A DNA stretch of 8,722 nt from Bacteroidales bacterium (GTDB taxonomy: Bacteria; Bacteroidota; Bacteroidia; Bacteroidales; FEN-979): the NCBI GenBank assembly GCA_016926765.1, contig JAFGNY010000038.1, positions 1 through 8,722 on the forward strand, written 5' to 3'. Position numbers and translations under genes: made by a program. Positions 7,071 through 8,722 of this stretch are shown in pieces; the first letter of the stretch is position 1, and each line of letters begins with the position of its first letter. The notes under the pieces were generated by a model, which was not told the origin of the DNA, did no database searches, and saw only the letters and a program-made list of their open reading frames with translations.

Positions 7071-7299
7071 TCAGAACGCCTGAGCGATCCCCACATACAT
7101 CCCCCACCCTTTACGATCAATAGCGGCATCGACGCGTAACCGATATTCCGCAAAGGAATGATGGTGAAATTGATATTTTATCGGCCTTTTTCAGGGTGTT
7201 CGCAATGATGACGATGGTATCATTGGAAATGACGGGATTCTGGCCGGCCAACTATTGAGCAAAAATAAAGAGGCAAAAGAAAAACGGTATGATCTTCAT
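7071..7299 (-). pseudogene. Degraded outer-membrane protein gene
   Basis: The ATG at 7299-7297 overlaps the response-regulator stop as ATGA, the typical layout of a translationally coupled gene. The frame begins MKIIPFFFCLFIFAQ, a signal peptide, and meets a TAG at 7254-7252. It then continues LAGQNPVISNDTIVIIANTL, as a mature N-terminus would. Skipping one base in the A5 run at 7191-7187 moves into a frame reading HSFAEYRLRVDAAIDRKGW and then GMYVGIAQAF before a TGA at 7073-7071. That ending, alternating polar and aromatic residues with a terminal Phe, is typical of the last strand of an outer-membrane beta-barrel. Only about 75 codons remain, so the middle of the gene has been deleted. Besides this remnant, the 309-bp stretch between the serpin start and the regulator stop holds only the promoter-like element above. 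Confidence 0.6.
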
Positions 7300-8054
7300 G
7301 TGGTAACAAATCTCTGTTCTAAAAGTTTTGAATTCCTTGCAGAGATTTTTAATTGAATAGTCTCACCGCCAACCTGCAAAAATGCTGTATGGTTTCTCCT
7401 CTCAACTTTTCTTAAAAATTTCAGATTGATAATATGAAAACGACTGATCCGGAAAAAAGAGGTTTCGGGGAGTAGTTTGCCTACCTCATTCAAACTCAGT
7501 GTCACGACTTCAGATCGATCGTCAATCAGGTAGATTTCACAATAGTTCCGGCAAGCTTCGCAATAGATGATTTCGTCGGTGTCAAGAATGATAAAACCAC
7601 TGCATGTATTGAATTTGAGCTGTTTGGCTTGTGAGATTTTATCCATAAGACGCTCAAATCTCATGGGGAAATTCAGATTTTCCCGCGGACTATCCATCCG
7701 TTCAAGCGTTTGAGCCAATTCCAATGGGTTGATGGGCTTTAAGAGGTAATCAAAAGCAGCGTGCCTGATGGCTTCTATGGCATATCTTTCAAAGGCTGTG
7801 ATAAAGATGATCTGTGGACTGTAGTGATCTGATTTGATTTCTTTTACAATATCAAATCCTGTTTTCTCAGGCATTTGAATATCCAAAAAAAGCAAGTCAG
7901 GCTTTTCCGAAAGGATATGTTCGATGGCCTCTTCCGGATTAGTGTATGCGCCGATACAGCGGATCTGTTTGTAGTTAACAAGGTGTTGTTGTAACAATGA
8001 GATCGCTTTCAATTCATCATCCACAATGATTGTATGGAATGGTTTACCTGCCAT
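7296..8054 (-). CDS. LytTR-family response regulator
   Basis: This is a DNA-binding response regulator of 252 residues, partner of the sensor kinase immediately upstream. Counting from the ATG at 8054, the receiver domain (about 6-120) has the acidic pair Asp12-Asp13 (IIVDDE), phospho-acceptor Asp58 (LLFLDIQMP), Thr86 (FITAF) and Lys106 (YLLKPI). The LytTR DNA-binding domain (about 145-248) includes IIYCEACRNYCEIYLIDDR and FFRISRFHIINLKFLRKV, the family's characteristic RxHxxxxxN-like segment. A TTG at 8060 would add two residues; the ATG is the more likely start. The gene overlaps the kinase by 11 bp, so translation is probably coupled. Its TGA overlaps the ATG of the broken outer-membrane-protein gene downstream, suggesting that gene was once part of the same operon and perhaps a target of the system. 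Confidence 0.9.
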   Translation of the reverse strand: MAGKPFHTIIVDDELKAISLLQQHLVNYKQIRCIGAYTNPEEAIEHILSEKPDLLFLDIQMPEKTGFDIVKEIKSDHYSPQIIFITAFERYAIEAIRHAAFDYLLKPINPLELAQTLERMDSPRENLNFPMRFERLMDKISQAKQLKFNTCSGFIILDTDEIIYCEACRNYCEIYLIDDRSEVVTLSLNEVGKLLPETSFFRISRFHIINLKFLRKVERRNHTAFLQVGGETIQLKISARNSKLLEQRFVTT

Positions 8055-8722
8055 GTCCAATGAATTTATAGGAAAAGTGTAAAGGTATTAAAATCCTGAC
8101 TTTTGTGCCCATAGGATGGTTTTCATTATCAAAAAGATCGATGATCTCATGCTGAATTTTGGAGTTATTGAATTCGTTGAAAAGATTGAAATAATTTTCC
8201 ATTATTTTTAACCCAAATCCGGTTGAGTCAGTAGAGATCTCTTTAGCTTTCGCCCTGCCTATGCCATTGTCGGTTACCTCAATTTTTAAGGATTGGTCAG
8301 ATTGTTCAACCGAGACCTTCAGCCATCCTTTATCAGATTTATGACGCAAGCCGTGTTTGACAGCATTCTCAACATAAATCTGCAGCAGCATTTTAGGTAC
8401 TTTCCTGTTTACATCAATTTCATCAGAAACATCAATAAAATAATCAAACTTGTTGGGGGTTCGTAATAATTCCAGATCAAGGTAGTTTCTCAGAAAATCA
8501 ATTTCCAATGACAAAGGCATGATAATTTTATCAGTCGATTCAAGAGTATTGTGTATTAACTTGGTGAAGATAAGAAAAGGTTTGTAAATGGATGGATTCT
8601 CTTGTTGGATCAACGCGGCAATGGTATTGAATACATTGAAAGTAAAGTGCGGATCCATCTGGTTTTTTATCGCTTTTAACTGCAATTCCATGATTTGCCG
8701 CTTGACCAGCTCTCTTCGCTGA
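8044..8722 (-). CDS. LytS-like sensor histidine kinase, C-terminal part
   Basis: This is the C-terminal portion of a membrane sensor kinase of the His_kinase (LytS/YehU) type. The reading frame is open to the window edge, so the sensor and membrane region lies outside. The ATG at 8691 is internal, because upstream codons (QRRELVKRQI) continue the usual coiled coil. Counting from that methionine, the phospho-acceptor is His15 in QMDPHFTFNVFNTI, and the ATPase N-box has Asn109 and His113 (YVENAVKHG). The G1 box is DNGIGR (141-146) and the G2 box is TGFGLKIM (157-164). The gene overlaps the response regulator by 11 bp, forming a classic two-component pair. The stimulus cannot be read from this fragment. 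Confidence 0.9.
   Translation of the reverse strand, partial: QRRELVKRQIMELQLKAIKNQMDPHFTFNVFNTIAALIQQENPSIYKPFLIFTKLIHNTLESTDKIIMPLSLEIDFLRNYLDLELLRTPNKFDYFIDVSDEIDVNRKVPKMLLQIYVENAVKHGLRHKSDKGWLKVSVEQSDQSLKIEVTDNGIGRAKAKEISTDSTGFGLKIMENYFNLFNEFNNSKIQHEIIDLFDNENHPMGTKVRILIPLHFSYKFIGHGR

Noticed and set aside
6861..7139. Plus-strand open frame of 92 codons across the serpin start and upstream region
   Set aside because: It lies antisense to the serpin signal peptide, the promoter-like element and the outer-membrane remnant, and its translation resembles no protein.

Overview
The window most likely comes from an anaerobic or facultative member of the Bacteroidota or a close relative. The clues are AT-rich leaders without Shine-Dalgarno motifs ahead of most starts, a LytS/LytTR-type two-component pair, an outer-membrane-protein remnant ending in Phe, FG-GAP debris and a large multihaem cytochrome. 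This assignment is inferred from gene content, not from a marker gene.

The left half (about 166-4858, all + strand) holds three intact genes. First is an NhaP/CPA1-type Na+/H+ antiporter. It is followed after 34 bp by a 12-haem c-type cytochrome with a signal peptide and a C-terminal membrane anchor. After a 102-bp gap comes a DUF1295 (steroid 5-alpha-reductase-like) membrane enzyme. The antiporter and cytochrome probably share a transcript, pairing ion homeostasis with periplasmic electron transfer.

The right half (4927-8722, all - strand) is read in the order sensor kinase (cut by the window edge), LytTR response regulator, a broken outer-membrane-protein gene, a serpin-like secreted protein, a chimeric sigma/anti-sigma gene, and an FG-GAP/VCBS fragment. 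The kinase and regulator overlap by 11 bp. The regulator's stop overlaps the start of the broken outer-membrane gene in an ATGA. A sequence resembling an ECF sigma promoter (GGAACTT, 15 bp, GTCATA) lies just upstream of the serpin gene.

The most unusual object is the 278-residue protein at 5060-5896. It joins an ECF sigma region-2 domain to the juxtamembrane, transmembrane and periplasmic parts of an anti-sigma factor. Sigma region 4 and the anti-sigma N-terminal domain are both absent. Together with the serpin-like gene and the ECF-like promoter it could be a membrane-tethered, proteolysis-controlled regulator. It could equally be the scar of an in-frame deletion. Debris of other genes on both sides (7071-7299 and 4927-5115) makes the deletion reading at least as likely.
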